A stretch of 42,065 bases of DNA. It comes from Candidatus Moraniibacteriota bacterium. Lineage in GTDB: Bacteria > Patescibacteriota > Minisyncoccia > CAIUEV01 > JAHKAQ01. The position numbers and the translations under genes were made by a program. Below the pieces are notes generated by a model. The model did no database searches. It was not told the origin of the DNA and worked only from the letters and a program-made list of their open reading frames with translations. The stretch covers positions 1-42,065 of the forward strand of contig WJJI01000046.1 of the NCBI GenBank assembly GCA_014729795.1, given 5' to 3'. Below, piece by piece: positions 31,905-42,032 of this stretch; the stretch's first letter is position 1, and each line of letters begins with the position of its first letter.

Positions 31905-34900
31905 ATGTCTGAAAAAACCTCCAACAAGAAACTGAAATTGAAATCACGCTTTAGCAGCCAGTCCAGTCTTAGAAAAAGAAAATTTTTAAACCGAATCGGC
32001 AAGGTTTATTCCCTGCCTGATTTAATCGAAGTACAAAAAAAAGCTTATGATTGGTTAATTAAACAAGGTATTCAGGAACTATTGGAAGAAATTTCTCCAA
32101 TTTCTGATTATACCGGAAAAAATTTGGATCTGAATTTTAAGAGTTTTTACTTGGATGAACCCAAATATGATGAACGAACAGCTAAAGAAAGAAACATTTC
32201 TTATGAAGCGCCGATACGTATGCGGGTGGTTTTACAGAATAAACAGTTGAAAAAAGAACAAGAGCAGGAAATATATTTAGGCGAGTTTCCGCTAATGACC
32301 AAAAGCGGAACTTTTATTATTAATGGAGTTGAAAGAGTGGTGGTTTCTCAGTTAATCCGCTCTCCGGGGGTTTTTTTTACGGTTCGGCAATTTAAAGGGC
32401 GGAATTTATTTGGAGCCAAAGTGATACCTAATAGAGGCGCTTGGCTAGAATTTGAAACCGACTCCAATGATACGATTTCGGTAAAAATTGACCGGAAAAG
32501 AAAGGTGCCAGTAACAGCTTTGGTTAGAGTATTCGGGTATTCTTCCAACAAAGAAATTACAAGCTTGTTTCAGGATGTGGATACGGCCGAGGTTAAGTAC
32601 ATTGAGGAAACCTTGAAAAAAGACATTTCTAGCAATCGAGGCGAAGGCTATAAAGAAGTTTATAAACGAATTAGGCCAGGAGATATGGCCACGGAAGAAA
32701 ATGCCAAGCAAATGATCGACGGCATGTTTTTTGATGAAAATTATTATGATTTATCCAGAGTAGGCCGATATAGGATGAATGCTCGTTTAAAGCAGAAACA
32801 GAAAAGCGATAAAAAGCAGACTACTTTAACCAAAGAGGATTTGATTAACACAATTAAAGAAATAATCAGATTGAATAATGATCCGAAAGCGAAAGCGGAT
32901 GATATTGATCATTTGGGCAATCGAAGAGTGAAATCCGTTGGCGAGTTGGTGCAGAATAAGCTAAGAATCGGTTTTGCTCGGATGGAAAGAAACATTAAAG
33001 ACAGAATGAGCACTTGCGATTTAGAAACGGTAATGCCGGGGCAGCTTATAAATTCCAGACCGGTAGCAGCGGTGGTGAAAGAGTTTTTTGCCAGCTCCCA
33101 GCTTTCTCAATACATGGATCATGTCAATCCGTTAGCGGAATTGGAACACAAGAGAAGGTTGTCTGCCATGGGGCCAGGCGGTTTAACACGCGAAAGAGCC
33201 AGCTTTGAGGTGCGAGATGTGCATCAAAGTCATTACGGTAGAATTTGTCCGATTCAAACTCCCGAGGGGCCGAATATTGGTTTGGTGACTCATTTGGCTT
33301 GTTACGCTCGGGTAAACGAATATGGATTTCTGGAAACTCCTTATCGAAAAGTACAAAAGAGTAAAAACGGAAAAGTGAAAATCACCGAACAGGTTGATTA
33401 CTTAACCGCTGCCGAAGAAGAAAAATACAATATTGTTCAGGCCGGAACACCAATCGATGATCAAGGATTTTTTGAAAAAGACAAGCTCCAGGCCAGAGTA
33501 AAAGGGGAAGCTACGTTGATTCCGGCAGAAAAAGCCGATTATGTGGACATATCTTCAAAACAAGTAGTCAGTATCGCAACCTCTTTAATACCTTTTTTAG
33601 AACATGATGACGCTAATAGAGCTTTAATGGGTTCAAACATGCAGAGGCAGGCAGTTTCTTGTATAAAGCCTCAGGCGCCGACTGTGGGCACCGGTATTGA
33701 AGACAAAGCGGCAGCCGACTCCGGACAGGTAGTTTTAGCTGAACAGGATGGAAAAGTGGTAGAAGCAGATGCCGATCATATTATGATAAAAGATAAAAAA
33801 GGCAAAAAACATCTTTACGAGCTGCATACTTTTACTAAATCCAATGCCTTTACTTGTATTAGTCAGATTCCAGCCGTGGCGATTGGCGATTCGATTAAAA
33901 AAGGACAACTTTTAGCAGATGGAGCCTCGACCGATAACGGAGAACTGGCTTTAGGACAAAACGTGTTGGTTGCTTTCGTGCCTTGGAAGGGTTACAACTT
34001 TGAAGACGCGATAGTGATTTCTGAGCGTTTGGTGCATAATGATAATTTTAGCTCGATTCACATTGAAGATCATATTATTGATGTGCGCGATACTCGATTG
34101 GGTCCGGAGATTGTGACTCGAGATATTCCCAATATCGGAGAAGAGAAGTTAAAGAATTTGGATGAAGAAGGGATTGTAAGAGTTGGTGCAGAGGTTTCGG
34201 CCGGAGATATATTGGTTGGTAAAATTACTCCTAAAGGCGAGAGTGATTTAACCGCGGAAGAGCGGCTATTAAGAGCTATATTTGGCGATAAATCCCGAGA
34301 CATTAAAGATAGTTCTTTGTATATGCCCAATGGAGAACGCTGTAAGGTAGTTGATATTAAAATATTTTCCAGAGAACAAGGAGACAAGCTGCCATCAGGA
34401 GTGATCAAACAAATTCAAATTACCGTGGCGCAGTTAAGGAAAATTCAAGAAGGCGATAAATTAGCGGGCAGACACGGAAATAAAGGCGTAATCGCTCGAA
34501 TTTTACCGCGTGAAGACATGCCGTATTTGCCGGATGGCACTCCGGTTGATATGGTGCTTAATCCTTTAGGAGTAGCCTCAAGAATGAATATTGGCCAAAT
34601 TCTGGAAACTCATTTAGGTTGGGCGGCGCAGACTTTAGGCTTTAAAGTGGCCTCGCCGGTTTTAAACGGAGTGAGCGAAAAACAGATCGCACAACAGCTC
34701 AAAAAGGCGAAATTACCGCAGGACGGTAAAATCCAGGTAATTAATGGATTGACGGGAGAGCCATTTAAGGATCGAGTTAATGTGGGAGTAATGTATATTA
34801 TGAAACTCAATCATTTAGTGGAAGATAAAATTCATATGCGGTCGATTGGGCCTTACTCTTTGATTACGCAACAACCCTTGGGCGGAAAAGCGCAATTTGG

Positions 34901-35348
34901 CGGACAGCGTTTTGGAGAAATGGAAGTATGGGCATTAGAAGGCTATGGCGCGGCTCATTCTCTACAGGAGATTTTAACCATTAAATCCGATGACGTGCTC
35001 GGTCGTTCTAAAGCTTATGAATCAATTGTAAAAGGAGAAGAAATTCAAAGTCCGAACGTGCCAACTTCTTTACATGTTTTGGTTAATGAAATGAAGGGTT
35101 TATGTTTGGATGTTCAGCTGTTGGAAGAGAAAGATCAGGAAATTAAAGAAGAAGAGGCTATTATTAAAAAGGTCAAAGATAACAAGAAGCAAATTGAAGT
35201 TTTGGCCAAGCAGGAAAATCAAAACCTGCAAAACGAGCAAAAGAAAATGACGGAAACAGAGCAAATTGAACAACAAACCGAGGAGAAACAAGAGAATAAA
35301 AAACAAGAATTAGACGAAGCCGGGCAAGAAACAGAAAAAAATTCCTAA
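31905..35348 (+). CDS. rpoB: RNA polymerase beta subunit
   Basis: The beta subunit of RNA polymerase, 1147 residues from ATG 31905. Family blocks in order: YSLPDLIEVQKKAYDWL; GTFIINGVERVVVSQLIRSP; the rifampicin-pocket region SSQLSQYMDHVNPLAELEHK then RRLSAMGPGGLTRERASFEV; GRICPIQTPEGPNIGLV; GSNMQRQAV; YNFEDAIVISERLV; GRHGNKGVIARILP; and QPLGGKAQFGGQRFGEMEVW. The frame is open to ATG 31830, adding 25 basic/hydrophobic residues; 31905 is preferred because MSEKTSNKK leads into the conserved start. The C-terminus has an extra ~65-residue acidic and Gln-rich coiled-coil-like tail after the usual end. rpoC follows after 32 bases. Confidence 0.97.
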   Translation: MSEKTSNKKLKLKSRFSSQSSLRKRKFLNRIGKVYSLPDLIEVQKKAYDWLIKQGIQELLEEISPISDYTGKNLDLNFKSFYLDEPKYDERTAKERNISYEAPIRMRVVLQNKQLKKEQEQEIYLGEFPLMTKSGTFIINGVERVVVSQLIRSPGVFFTVRQFKGRNLFGAKVIPNRGAWLEFETDSNDTISVKIDRKRKVPVTALVRVFGYSSNKEITSLFQDVDTAEVKYIEETLKKDISSNRGEGYKEVYKRIRPGDMATEENAKQMIDGMFFDENYYDLSRVGRYRMNARLKQKQKSDKKQTTLTKEDLINTIKEIIRLNNDPKAKADDIDHLGNRRVKSVGELVQNKLRIGFARMERNIKDRMSTCDLETVMPGQLINSRPVAAVVKEFFASSQLSQYMDHVNPLAELEHKRRLSAMGPGGLTRERASFEVRDVHQSHYGRICPIQTPEGPNIGLVTHLACYARVNEYGFLETPYRKVQKSKNGKVKITEQVDYLTAAEEEKYNIVQAGTPIDDQGFFEKDKLQARVKGEATLIPAEKADYVDISSKQVVSIATSLIPFLEHDDANRALMGSNMQRQAVSCIKPQAPTVGTGIEDKAAADSGQVVLAEQDGKVVEADADHIMIKDKKGKKHLYELHTFTKSNAFTCISQIPAVAIGDSIKKGQLLADGASTDNGELALGQNVLVAFVPWKGYNFEDAIVISERLVHNDNFSSIHIEDHIIDVRDTRLGPEIVTRDIPNIGEEKLKNLDEEGIVRVGAEVSAGDILVGKITPKGESDLTAEERLLRAIFGDKSRDIKDSSLYMPNGERCKVVDIKIFSREQGDKLPSGVIKQIQITVAQLRKIQEGDKLAGRHGNKGVIARILPREDMPYLPDGTPVDMVLNPLGVASRMNIGQILETHLGWAAQTLGFKVASPVLNGVSEKQIAQQLKKAKLPQDGKIQVINGLTGEPFKDRVNVGVMYIMKLNHLVEDKIHMRSIGPYSLITQQPLGGKAQFGGQRFGEMEVWALEGYGAAHSLQEILTIKSDDVLGRSKAYESIVKGEEIQSPNVPTSLHVLVNEMKGLCLDVQLLEEKDQEIKEEEAIIKKVKDNKKQIEVLAKQENQNLQNEQKKMTETEQIEQQTEEKQENKKQELDEAGQETEKNS

Positions 35349-35380
35349 AATATTATATTTGATTATTAACTTTTTAACTC

Positions 35381-38300
35381 ATGGGCAATAAAGTAAGCGA
35401 TTTTAAGGCGATGAAGCTAAAATTAGCTTCGCCGGAAGAAATACTAAGCTGGTCACAAGGGGAAGTTTTAAAACCAGAAACCATAAACTATCGGACTCAA
35501 AGATTTGAGAAAGATGGTTTGTTTTGTGAAAAGATTTTTGGTCCCAGTAAAGATTGGGAATGCTATTGTGGGAAATACAAACGAATTCGCTATAAGGGCA
35601 TAATTTGCGATAAATGTGGAGTGGAGGTAACGCGCAGCATCGTAAGAAGAGAGAGAATGGGCCATATTTCTTTAGCGGTACCGGTAGCTCATATTTGGTA
35701 TTTGCGTGGAACACCAACTAGAATTGGTTTGATTCTAGACATGAATGTTTCCGAATTGGAAAAAGTAATTTATTTTGCCAGCTATATTATTGTAAAAATC
35801 AATCAGGAGGAAAAGCAAAATACTCTAAACCAAATAGATAAAGAATATCGGATCAAGATTAAAGAAATAAGGAATTCAAACAAGACTAAAAAGGAGAAAG
35901 AGAATGAAATCGAAGATTTAAAAAAGGAAAAAAAGAAATCCAAAGACTTGGTTAATACTTTAGTTTTAAAAAGGGTGATTTCCGAGAATGAATATCGAGA
36001 GATTTCCATGAGATACGGACATTTGTTTGAGGCCGGTATTGGAGCTGAAGCAATTCAACGGATTTTGCAAAGCATTGATTTGAAAACGGAAATTGAAAAA
36101 CTGGAAAATAAATTACGTTCTGAATCAAAAGGCATGGATCGTAAAAAAATGCTTAAAAGATTGCGTTTAATGAAAGGAATGGAAAAGGCGCAAATTAGGC
36201 CTGAATGGATGCTGTGCACGGTGATTCCGGTTATTCCGCCGGATTTGCGACCTATGGTGCAATTGGATGGCGGGCGATTCGCCACTTCGGATTTAAACGA
36301 TTTGTACCGGCGGATTATTAATAGAAACAATCGTTTAAAAAAATTATTATTGATTGGAGCGCCAGAAGTGATTTGTCGTAACGAAAAACGCATGTTGCAA
36401 GAAGCGGTTGATGCTTTATTTGATAACTCGTCAAGAAGAAGTCAGGTTTCAGTGGTGGCTTCAACCGGGCAAAAACGACCGCTCAAATCATTATCAGATA
36501 TGTTAAAAGGCAAGCAGGGACGATTTCGGCAGAACTTGCTGGGTAAAAGAGTTGATTATTCCGGCAGATCAGTGATTGTGGTAGGCGCCTCCTTAAAAAT
36601 TGATCAATGCGGATTGCCTAAAAAAATGGCGTTAGAGCTTTATAAACCATTTATCATTGAGAAATTGATTAAAAGAGGTTACGCTCATAATGTTAGAAGT
36701 GCCGGTCGTTTGATCGAACAAGAAGACACGGTGGCTTATGAAATTTTAGAGGAAGTAATTAGCAATCACCAAGTGATGTTAAACAGAGCGCCGACCTTGC
36801 ATCGTTTGGGGATTCAGGCGTTTCAACCAATTTTGATTGAAGGCAAGTCAATTCAAGTGCATCCAATGGTTTGCGCGGCTTTTAACGCGGACTTTGACGG
36901 AGATCAGATGGCGGTACATTTGCCTTTGACAAAAAAATCTAGACAAGAAACCGCGAGTTTGATGCTGTCAAAAAATAATTTATTAAAACCATCAACTGGC
37001 GAGCCGATAACTATTCCGACTCAGGACGTGGTGTTGGGGATTTATTACATGACCGGTATGGAAGAATCAAAAAAACCAGAGCCAAAATTGGTGGCTAGCT
37101 TTGACGAAGCGATTGTTTTGCACGAAATGCGGGAAATAAGCATTCGAGAAAAGATTAGAGTATTGCATCAAGGCGAGGTTTTAGAAACCACAGCCGGAAG
37201 GATTAAACTAAATCAGATTCTACCCGAGCAAATGCCTTTTATTAACGAACACTTGAATAAAAAGAAATTAAAAAAATTAATCGCTCAGTTGTTTAGCTAC
37301 ATGGAAATGCCAGAGGTGGCCAAAGTGGTTGATCGTTTAAAGGATATCGGTTTTGATCAGGCAACGGAATCGGGAATTTCTTGGGGCATGAATGACATTA
37401 TGGTACCTAAAGAAAAGAGCAAACACATTAAAGAAGCCGAGGACAAAATTAAATTGATTGATGAACAATATTTTGGAGGTTTGTTAACAGATGAAGAAAG
37501 AAAAAATCAAGTTATTCAGATTTGGAACAGTTGTCGGGACAAAATCGCTCAGGAAGTAGAAAAAGAGATCGATGTTAATGGCCCGGTTTTTGCCATGGTT
37601 GATTCGGGAGCGCGCGGAACTATGGCGGTTTTAGTACAATTGATGGGCATGAGAGGCTTAATGGCTAATCCCAGAGGCGATATTATTGAGCTGCCAGTAC
37701 GCGATAGCTTTAAGGAAGGTTTAAACGTGTTAGAGTACTTTATTTCATCTCACGGAGCTCGAAAAGGCATGGCGGATACGGCTTTAAGAACCGCGACCGC
37801 AGGTTATTTAACCAGAAGATTAATCGATGTAGCTCAAGATGTGATTATTTCTGAACACGATTGCGGCACTCAAGAAGGTTCAATTTTTTACAAAGAGGAC
37901 ACCGAGGCGATTGGCGGAGACTTTGCGGTTCGAATCGAAGGCAGAGTGGCGATTAAAGATATAATTAATCCTAAAACCAAAGAAATCATTACAGAAAGCG
38001 GAGAAATAATCACCAAAAAGGCCGCGGAAGCGATTAGCAATCTTGATATTCGCGAGATTGAACTGAGGTCCTTGGTTTATTGTAAGGCTCATCGGGGAGT
38101 TTGCCAAAAATGTTACGGATATGATATGGGACGTAATCGAATGGTTGATATTGGACAAGCCGTGGGAATTATCGCAGCCCAATCCATCGGGGAGCCGGGC
38201 ACACAGCTGACTATGAGGACTTTTCATATTGGAGGGGTGGCCGGAGAAGATATTGTTTCGGGTTTGCCTCGAGTGGAGGAAATTTTTGAAGCCCGCTCTC

Positions 38301-38974
38301 CTAAGGGCGAGGCCTTGATTAGCGAATTTGATGGAAAAATCACGGATATCTCCAAAGAGAATCGACAAATGAAGATTACGGTTCGAAGCAAGCACAAAAA
38401 CAAAAAAACCAACAAACCCGAAGAAAAGACATATACGGTACCGGGCAACGCAACTTTTTTAGTGGATAAAGGGGATGCGGTTACCACAGGACAGCAGTTG
38501 ACCAGTGGTCATATTGACTTGAAAAAATTGTTTAAACTATCTGGAATCAAGGCCTTGAATCGTTATGTGATTAAAGAAATTCAAGAGGTTTATGCCTCTC
38601 AGGGCGAAAGTATTGACGACAAGCATATTGAAATTATTATCAAGCAGATGAATTCAAGGCAAAGAGTGGTAGATTCCGGGGATACTGAATTAATAGTTGG
38701 AGACATAGTGGAAAAAGACTACATTGAAGAGTTGAATCAAAAGATGGTTGAACAAGGCAAAAAACCAGCGAATTTAGAAAATTTGATTCTGGGCATTACC
38801 AAAGTATCATTGTCTACCAACAGCTTTTTATCAGCCGCTTCTTTTATGCATACGGTTCAAGTGTTAATTCGAGCTTCATTGCTGGGCAAGGTTGATCCGC
38901 TTAAGGGCTTAAAAGAAAATGTTATTTTAGGGAAATTAATCCCGGCCGGAACCGGTTATAAGCTCAAAGAATAA
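35381..38974 (+). CDS. rpoC: RNA polymerase beta' subunit
   Basis: The beta' subunit, 1197 residues. The first zinc site is Cys61, Cys63, Cys76 and Cys79 ([17 protein letters not shown]). Further blocks are [36 protein letters not shown] and the catalytic [15 protein letters not shown] with three Asp (~503-509). The trigger-loop region is [14 protein letters not shown], and the second zinc site lies in HDCGTQEGS and [14 protein letters not shown]-terminal blocks are [21 protein letters not shown] and [19 protein letters not shown] Lys/Glu-rich coiled insertion of about 50 residues (from [13 protein letters not shown]) sits in the N-terminal clamp region. It is co-transcribed with rpoB and ends at a strong terminator 90 bases downstream. 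Confidence 0.97.
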   Translation: MGNKVSDFKAMKLKLASPEEILSWSQGEVLKPETINYRTQRFEKDGLFCEKIFGPSKDWECYCGKYKRIRYKGIICDKCGVEVTRSIVRRERMGHISLAVPVAHIWYLRGTPTRIGLILDMNVSELEKVIYFASYIIVKINQEEKQNTLNQIDKEYRIKIKEIRNSNKTKKEKENEIEDLKKEKKKSKDLVNTLVLKRVISENEYREISMRYGHLFEAGIGAEAIQRILQSIDLKTEIEKLENKLRSESKGMDRKKMLKRLRLMKGMEKAQIRPEWMLCTVIPVIPPDLRPMVQLDGGRFATSDLNDLYRRIINRNNRLKKLLLIGAPEVICRNEKRMLQEAVDALFDNSSRRSQVSVVASTGQKRPLKSLSDMLKGKQGRFRQNLLGKRVDYSGRSVIVVGASLKIDQCGLPKKMALELYKPFIIEKLIKRGYAHNVRSAGRLIEQEDTVAYEILEEVISNHQVMLNRAPTLHRLGIQAFQPILIEGKSIQVHPMVCAAFNADFDGDQMAVHLPLTKKSRQETASLMLSKNNLLKPSTGEPITIPTQDVVLGIYYMTGMEESKKPEPKLVASFDEAIVLHEMREISIREKIRVLHQGEVLETTAGRIKLNQILPEQMPFINEHLNKKKLKKLIAQLFSYMEMPEVAKVVDRLKDIGFDQATESGISWGMNDIMVPKEKSKHIKEAEDKIKLIDEQYFGGLLTDEERKNQVIQIWNSCRDKIAQEVEKEIDVNGPVFAMVDSGARGTMAVLVQLMGMRGLMANPRGDIIELPVRDSFKEGLNVLEYFISSHGARKGMADTALRTATAGYLTRRLIDVAQDVIISEHDCGTQEGSIFYKEDTEAIGGDFAVRIEGRVAIKDIINPKTKEIITESGEIITKKAAEAISNLDIREIELRSLVYCKAHRGVCQKCYGYDMGRNRMVDIGQAVGIIAAQSIGEPGTQLTMRTFHIGGVAGEDIVSGLPRVEEIFEARSPKGEALISEFDGKITDISKENRQMKITVRSKHKNKKTNKPEEKTYTVPGNATFLVDKGDAVTTGQQLTSGHIDLKKLFKLSGIKALNRYVIKEIQEVYASQGESIDDKHIEIIIKQMNSRQRVVDSGDTELIVGDIVEKDYIEELNQKMVEQGKKPANLENLILGITKVSLSTNSFLSAASFMHTVQVLIRASLLGKVDPLKGLKENVILGKLIPAGTGYKLKE

Positions 38975-39063
38975 AAAATATCAAGAGCGTAAACCGTAAT
39001 TCATTACTTTTGAATTTATCCGAGCTTGATTATTTGGGAAACAAACAACCATCCGATCAGTAT

Positions 39064-39104
39064 AAATTAACCGCATTTAACCGGAAGAAATGCGGTTAAT
39101 TTTT
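39064..39104 (+). terminator. Rho-independent terminator of rpoBC
   Basis: A perfect 15-base stem, AAATTAACCGCATTT (39064-39078) with AAATGCGGTTAATTT (39088-39102), a 9-base loop AACCGGAAG, and a T run. Confidence 0.9.
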
Positions 39105-39173
39105 ATAATCGCGTAAATTAAAATATTTAAAGAGCGTTGGCGATCAAGCAAAAAGATTATGTGGGAACCATGG

Positions 39174-39203
39174 TTGTAAAATAGCATAAAAATGGTGTAT
39201 ATT
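39174..39203 (+). promoter_or_regulatory. Candidate promoter for the HTH regulator gene
   Basis: TTGTAA (39174-39179), an 18-base spacer and TATATT (39198-39203) with TG directly upstream. The start codon is 37 bases downstream. It follows the rpoBC terminator. Confidence 0.45.
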
Positions 39204-39239
39204 TAATAAAGACTGGATAGAGTTTAAGTTTTAGTAATT

Positions 39240-39857
39240 ATGTCAGAGGCTTTAGAGTATATTTTTGGTTCAAAAATGAAACTGAGGGTCATCAGGATGA
39301 TGATGCTTAACCTTGGCAATGAATTTACAGCTAAGCAGGTTGCCGAACGGACTAAATTTGATTCAATTCAGACAGCAGCGGAGTTAAAAAAACTGGAAAA
39401 TATTGGTTTTTTAAAAAGCAAGAAAAAGAATAAGGTTAAGTTATATAGCGTGAATAAGCGCTTTACTTTTTTTGAAGAGTTGAAAAAAATTATTGATAAA
39501 TGTAACGTAACCGCTGATAGTAAGATTTTAAAAGGGATTCGAAGATGTGGAGACGTGGCTTGCTCGGTTTTGACCGGAGTTTTTGTGGATAATAAAAAAA
39601 GCTTAGTGGATTTGTTTATTGCCGGGGATCGTTTGAATAAAGAAAAAATCAAAAAAATCGTATCCGATTTAGAAGCGGATATCGGTCGGGAAGTACGTTA
39701 TTCTGTAATGGGTATCGAAGAATTGGTTTATCGCGCGGAAATGTTGGATAAATTTTTAACCGAGATGTTGCACAAAGACAACATTATTTTAATTAATAAA
39801 ATCAGAGAAAAGAAGAAGCAATATCGAAAAAATTTGAAGAATTTTTATGAACAATGA
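39240..39857 (+). CDS. Winged-helix (ArsR-like) regulator with nucleotidyltransferase-like domain
   Basis: A 205-residue protein. The first ~80 residues form a winged helix: EYIFGSKMKLRVIRMMML, then TAKQVAERTKFDSIQTAAEL as the recognition region and a basic wing (KSKKKNKVKLYSVN). Residues ~95-185 look like a minimal nucleotidyltransferase-type fold: SVLTGVFVDNKKSLVDLFIAG, then a helix and VRYSVMGIEELVYR. The GSxxxG...DxD catalytic motif is not obvious, so this half may bind rather than transfer. Such fusions are known in archaea and CPR bacteria as transcription regulators (established in outline; target unknown). The gene overlaps the membrane protein downstream by 11 bases, so both belong to one unit. 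Confidence 0.7.
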   Translation: MSEALEYIFGSKMKLRVIRMMMLNLGNEFTAKQVAERTKFDSIQTAAELKKLENIGFLKSKKKNKVKLYSVNKRFTFFEELKKIIDKCNVTADSKILKGIRRCGDVACSVLTGVFVDNKKSLVDLFIAGDRLNKEKIKKIVSDLEADIGREVRYSVMGIEELVYRAEMLDKFLTEMLHKDNIILINKIREKKKQYRKNLKNFYEQ

Positions 39858-40230
39858 AGATAAACTCGAATCAAAACAAGAGCGGAAAAAAATCCTTAAG
39901 GATAATCCAATTAGATTTTATTTTACGATCGCGATGATAGCTAATATCGTGAGCTGGTTATTAGTGGTAGTTAAGCTTGTAAATATTCCCGGAGATATAA
40001 TTTTGAATTATAATGCGTACATTGGGGTGAGATTTAAAGGCGATAATAAAAGCGCTTTTTTACTACCGGCGGTTGGTTTATTCGTAATTATATTAAATCA
40101 GGCTTTAGCTATTATTTTTAGGAAAAACGGGTTGGCGCATAGTCGAATTTTAGCCGCGGCAGGATTTTTGTTTAATTTAATTATTATTGTAGCGATTTCA
40201 GCCTTGATTTATGTTAACCAAGGTTTATAA
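39847..40230 (+). CDS. Small membrane protein partnered with the HTH regulator
   Basis: A 127-residue protein with a charged cytoplasmic N-terminus (~22 residues) and three hydrophobic segments: FTIAMIANIVSWLLVVVKLV, FLLPAVGLFVIILNQALAII and ILAAAGFLFNLIIIVAISAL. Between the first two lies an outside loop (NYNAYIGVRFKGDNKS). The layout suggests a simple membrane protein, perhaps a sensor or anchor for the regulator encoded just upstream. Its start overlaps the regulator's end by 11 bases, indicating coupled translation. No family recognised with certainty. Confidence 0.7.
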   Translation: MNNEDKLESKQERKKILKDNPIRFYFTIAMIANIVSWLLVVVKLVNIPGDIILNYNAYIGVRFKGDNKSAFLLPAVGLFVIILNQALAIIFRKNGLAHSRILAAAGFLFNLIIIVAISALIYVNQGL

Positions 40231-40335
40231 GAGAATCATTGCTGTATTGGTTAACGGTTTTACAATAAATTAAGCAGAATAATTTTCGCGCAATAAGATT
40301 AAACCGAACCGGCGCCGAATTTATTAAGTTATGAC

Positions 40336-40446
40336 TTAGGCTTTTGGTAAGTTTTTAGAAAAACCCCCGCGATTTTTTGATCACCTAAACTTAACATGTC
40401 TTTTAAAAATCCCGGTATTTTTTACAAAATCTTCCTAAGCGCGTAA
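40336..40446. repeat. Palindromic element, copy E
   Basis: A 111-base member. The left end is TTAGGC and the right end GCGCGTAA (40439-40446); the inverted symmetry extends outward to TTATGAC (40329-40335) and TTCATAA (40447-40453), 125 bases in all. The arms resemble each other strongly when one is reversed: GTTTTTAGAAAAACCCCCGC against the complement of CCCGGTATTTTTTACAAAATC. It lies in the 239-base gap before the GT2 gene, 23 bases from its ATG. Confidence 0.8.
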
Positions 40447-40469
40447 TTCATAAAAGTTAGAATAGATCC

Positions 40470-41999
40470 ATGAAATATCCAGATTTTCCCAAAAAAGGCG
40501 AACCCGAGTATAAGTTGCATCGTAGATTGGAGATGATCCCCGGTATTTTAACTTGGGGAACTTTGCTGGGCTCGTTTGTTTTGGCGTTTTTAGCGCCGGT
40601 AGCCGCGGTCATTATTATTATTATTTATGATCTATACTGGTTGATTAAAGTTATTACTATTACGGTTCATTCAATATTAGCGTATGGACGGATGAAGTAC
40701 GCGATAAAAGTAGATTGGTTGAGAAGATGTCGTCGGTTAGGGGAAAGAGATGGCTTGGGGTTGGATAATGTTTACCATTTAATTGTTATTCCTTATTATA
40801 GCGAGGGTTTGGAAATTTTGGAACCAGCGATTCGTTCAATTACCGAATCTAATTATCCGCTTAAAAATGTGATTGTTTCCATGAGCTCGGAAGAAAGAGC
40901 GGGCAAAGAAGCAAATCAACGTCAGGAGGTCTTGAAAAAAAGATATGGTCATCACTTTAAAGCATTTTTGACCAATATTCATCAAGATCAATCCGGCGAG
41001 ATGAAAATTAAAGCAAATAACGCCAATTGCGCGGCGCGAAAAGCCGTGGCATATTTAAAAACGGAAAAAATTGATTTGGATAAAGTTATCGCATCAAATT
41101 TTGATTGCGATACTTGTATTCAAGAACAGTATTTAGCAAGCGTAACTTATAATTTTATAAAAAATCAGAATCGGTATCGATTAAGTTATCAGCCATTGCC
41201 CATGTATAATAATAATATTTGGGATGCGATCGCAATTGTAAGAATTGTGGCTCTGGGTTGTTCTTTTTGGCACATGATTGAAAGTACTCGGCCCGAGCGA
41301 CTGGTGACTTTTTCTTCTCATTCCATGAGTTTGCGAGCTTTACTGGATGTTGGTTTTTGGCAACCGGATGTTATCAGCGATGATTCGGCAATTTTTTGGC
41401 AGTGTTATCTTTATTATGATGGAGATTACGAAGTACAGCCGTTGTATATTCCGGTTTCCATGGACGCGACTTTGGCAGGAGGTTTTATTAAGACAATTGT
41501 TAATCAATATAAACAAAAAAGGCGTTGGGCTTACGGAATTGAAAACTTTCCTAGAATCGCCAGAGCCTTTTTGAAAAACAAAAAAATTCCTTTTTTGGAA
41601 AAATCAAGAAACTTATTTATAATGTTGGAGGGGCACCATTCTTGGGCGACTTCTTCTTTGTTGATTTTGCTATTAGGTTGGCTGCCTTTGATAATAGGAG
41701 GTAATAAATTTAATGAAACCGTTATTTCGCACAGTTTACCCATGGTGACACGTAATATTTTGACTGTAGGCATGGGCGGGCTTTTGGTATCTTTGTTTTT
41801 AAGTTTTTTTTTGATACCACCCAAGCCCAAGCGCTACAGTAATTGGAAGTATTTTTCCATTGTGTTTCAGTGGTTGATTTTGCCTTTTGTAGCGCCTTTA
41901 TTTGGTTTGCCGGCTATTGATTCGCAAACCAGGTTGCTTTTTGGTAAATATTTTGATAGCTTTTGGGTGAGCGAAAAGATAAGGAAGCGATTGAAATAA
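40470..41999 (+). CDS. Membrane glycosyltransferase family 2 (processive-type)
   Basis: A 509-residue polytopic enzyme. Two N-terminal membrane helices (ILTWGTLLGSFVLAFLAPVA and VIIIIIYDLYWLI) are followed by a cytoplasmic GT-A domain: LIVIPYYSEG, NFDCDT (the DxD metal-binding motif), SHSMSLRALLDVGFW, VISDDSAIFWQ (the catalytic Asp region) and QYKQKRRWAYG (the Q/RxxRW motif of processive synthases). At least three C-terminal membrane helices follow. It could synthesise and export a polysaccharide or transfer sugar to a lipid carrier; which one is not clear. Repeat copy E lies just upstream, and a further gene starts 34 bases after its stop. Confidence 0.9.
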   Translation: MKYPDFPKKGEPEYKLHRRLEMIPGILTWGTLLGSFVLAFLAPVAAVIIIIIYDLYWLIKVITITVHSILAYGRMKYAIKVDWLRRCRRLGERDGLGLDNVYHLIVIPYYSEGLEILEPAIRSITESNYPLKNVIVSMSSEERAGKEANQRQEVLKKRYGHHFKAFLTNIHQDQSGEMKIKANNANCAARKAVAYLKTEKIDLDKVIASNFDCDTCIQEQYLASVTYNFIKNQNRYRLSYQPLPMYNNNIWDAIAIVRIVALGCSFWHMIESTRPERLVTFSSHSMSLRALLDVGFWQPDVISDDSAIFWQCYLYYDGDYEVQPLYIPVSMDATLAGGFIKTIVNQYKQKRRWAYGIENFPRIARAFLKNKKIPFLEKSRNLFIMLEGHHSWATSSLLILLLGWLPLIIGGNKFNETVISHSLPMVTRNILTVGMGGLLVSLFLSFFLIPPKPKRYSNWKYFSIVFQWLILPFVAPLFGLPAIDSQTRLLFGKYFDSFWVSEKIRKRLK

Positions 42000-42032
42000 G
42001 TATCGATTTAGAATTAATATTAAATTTGTTAT

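Noticed and set aside
2194-40446. CRISPR array as an explanation for the recurring ~110-base repeats
   Set aside because: Copies are singletons kilobases apart, imperfectly palindromic and diverged; there are no regular spacers and no cas genes.
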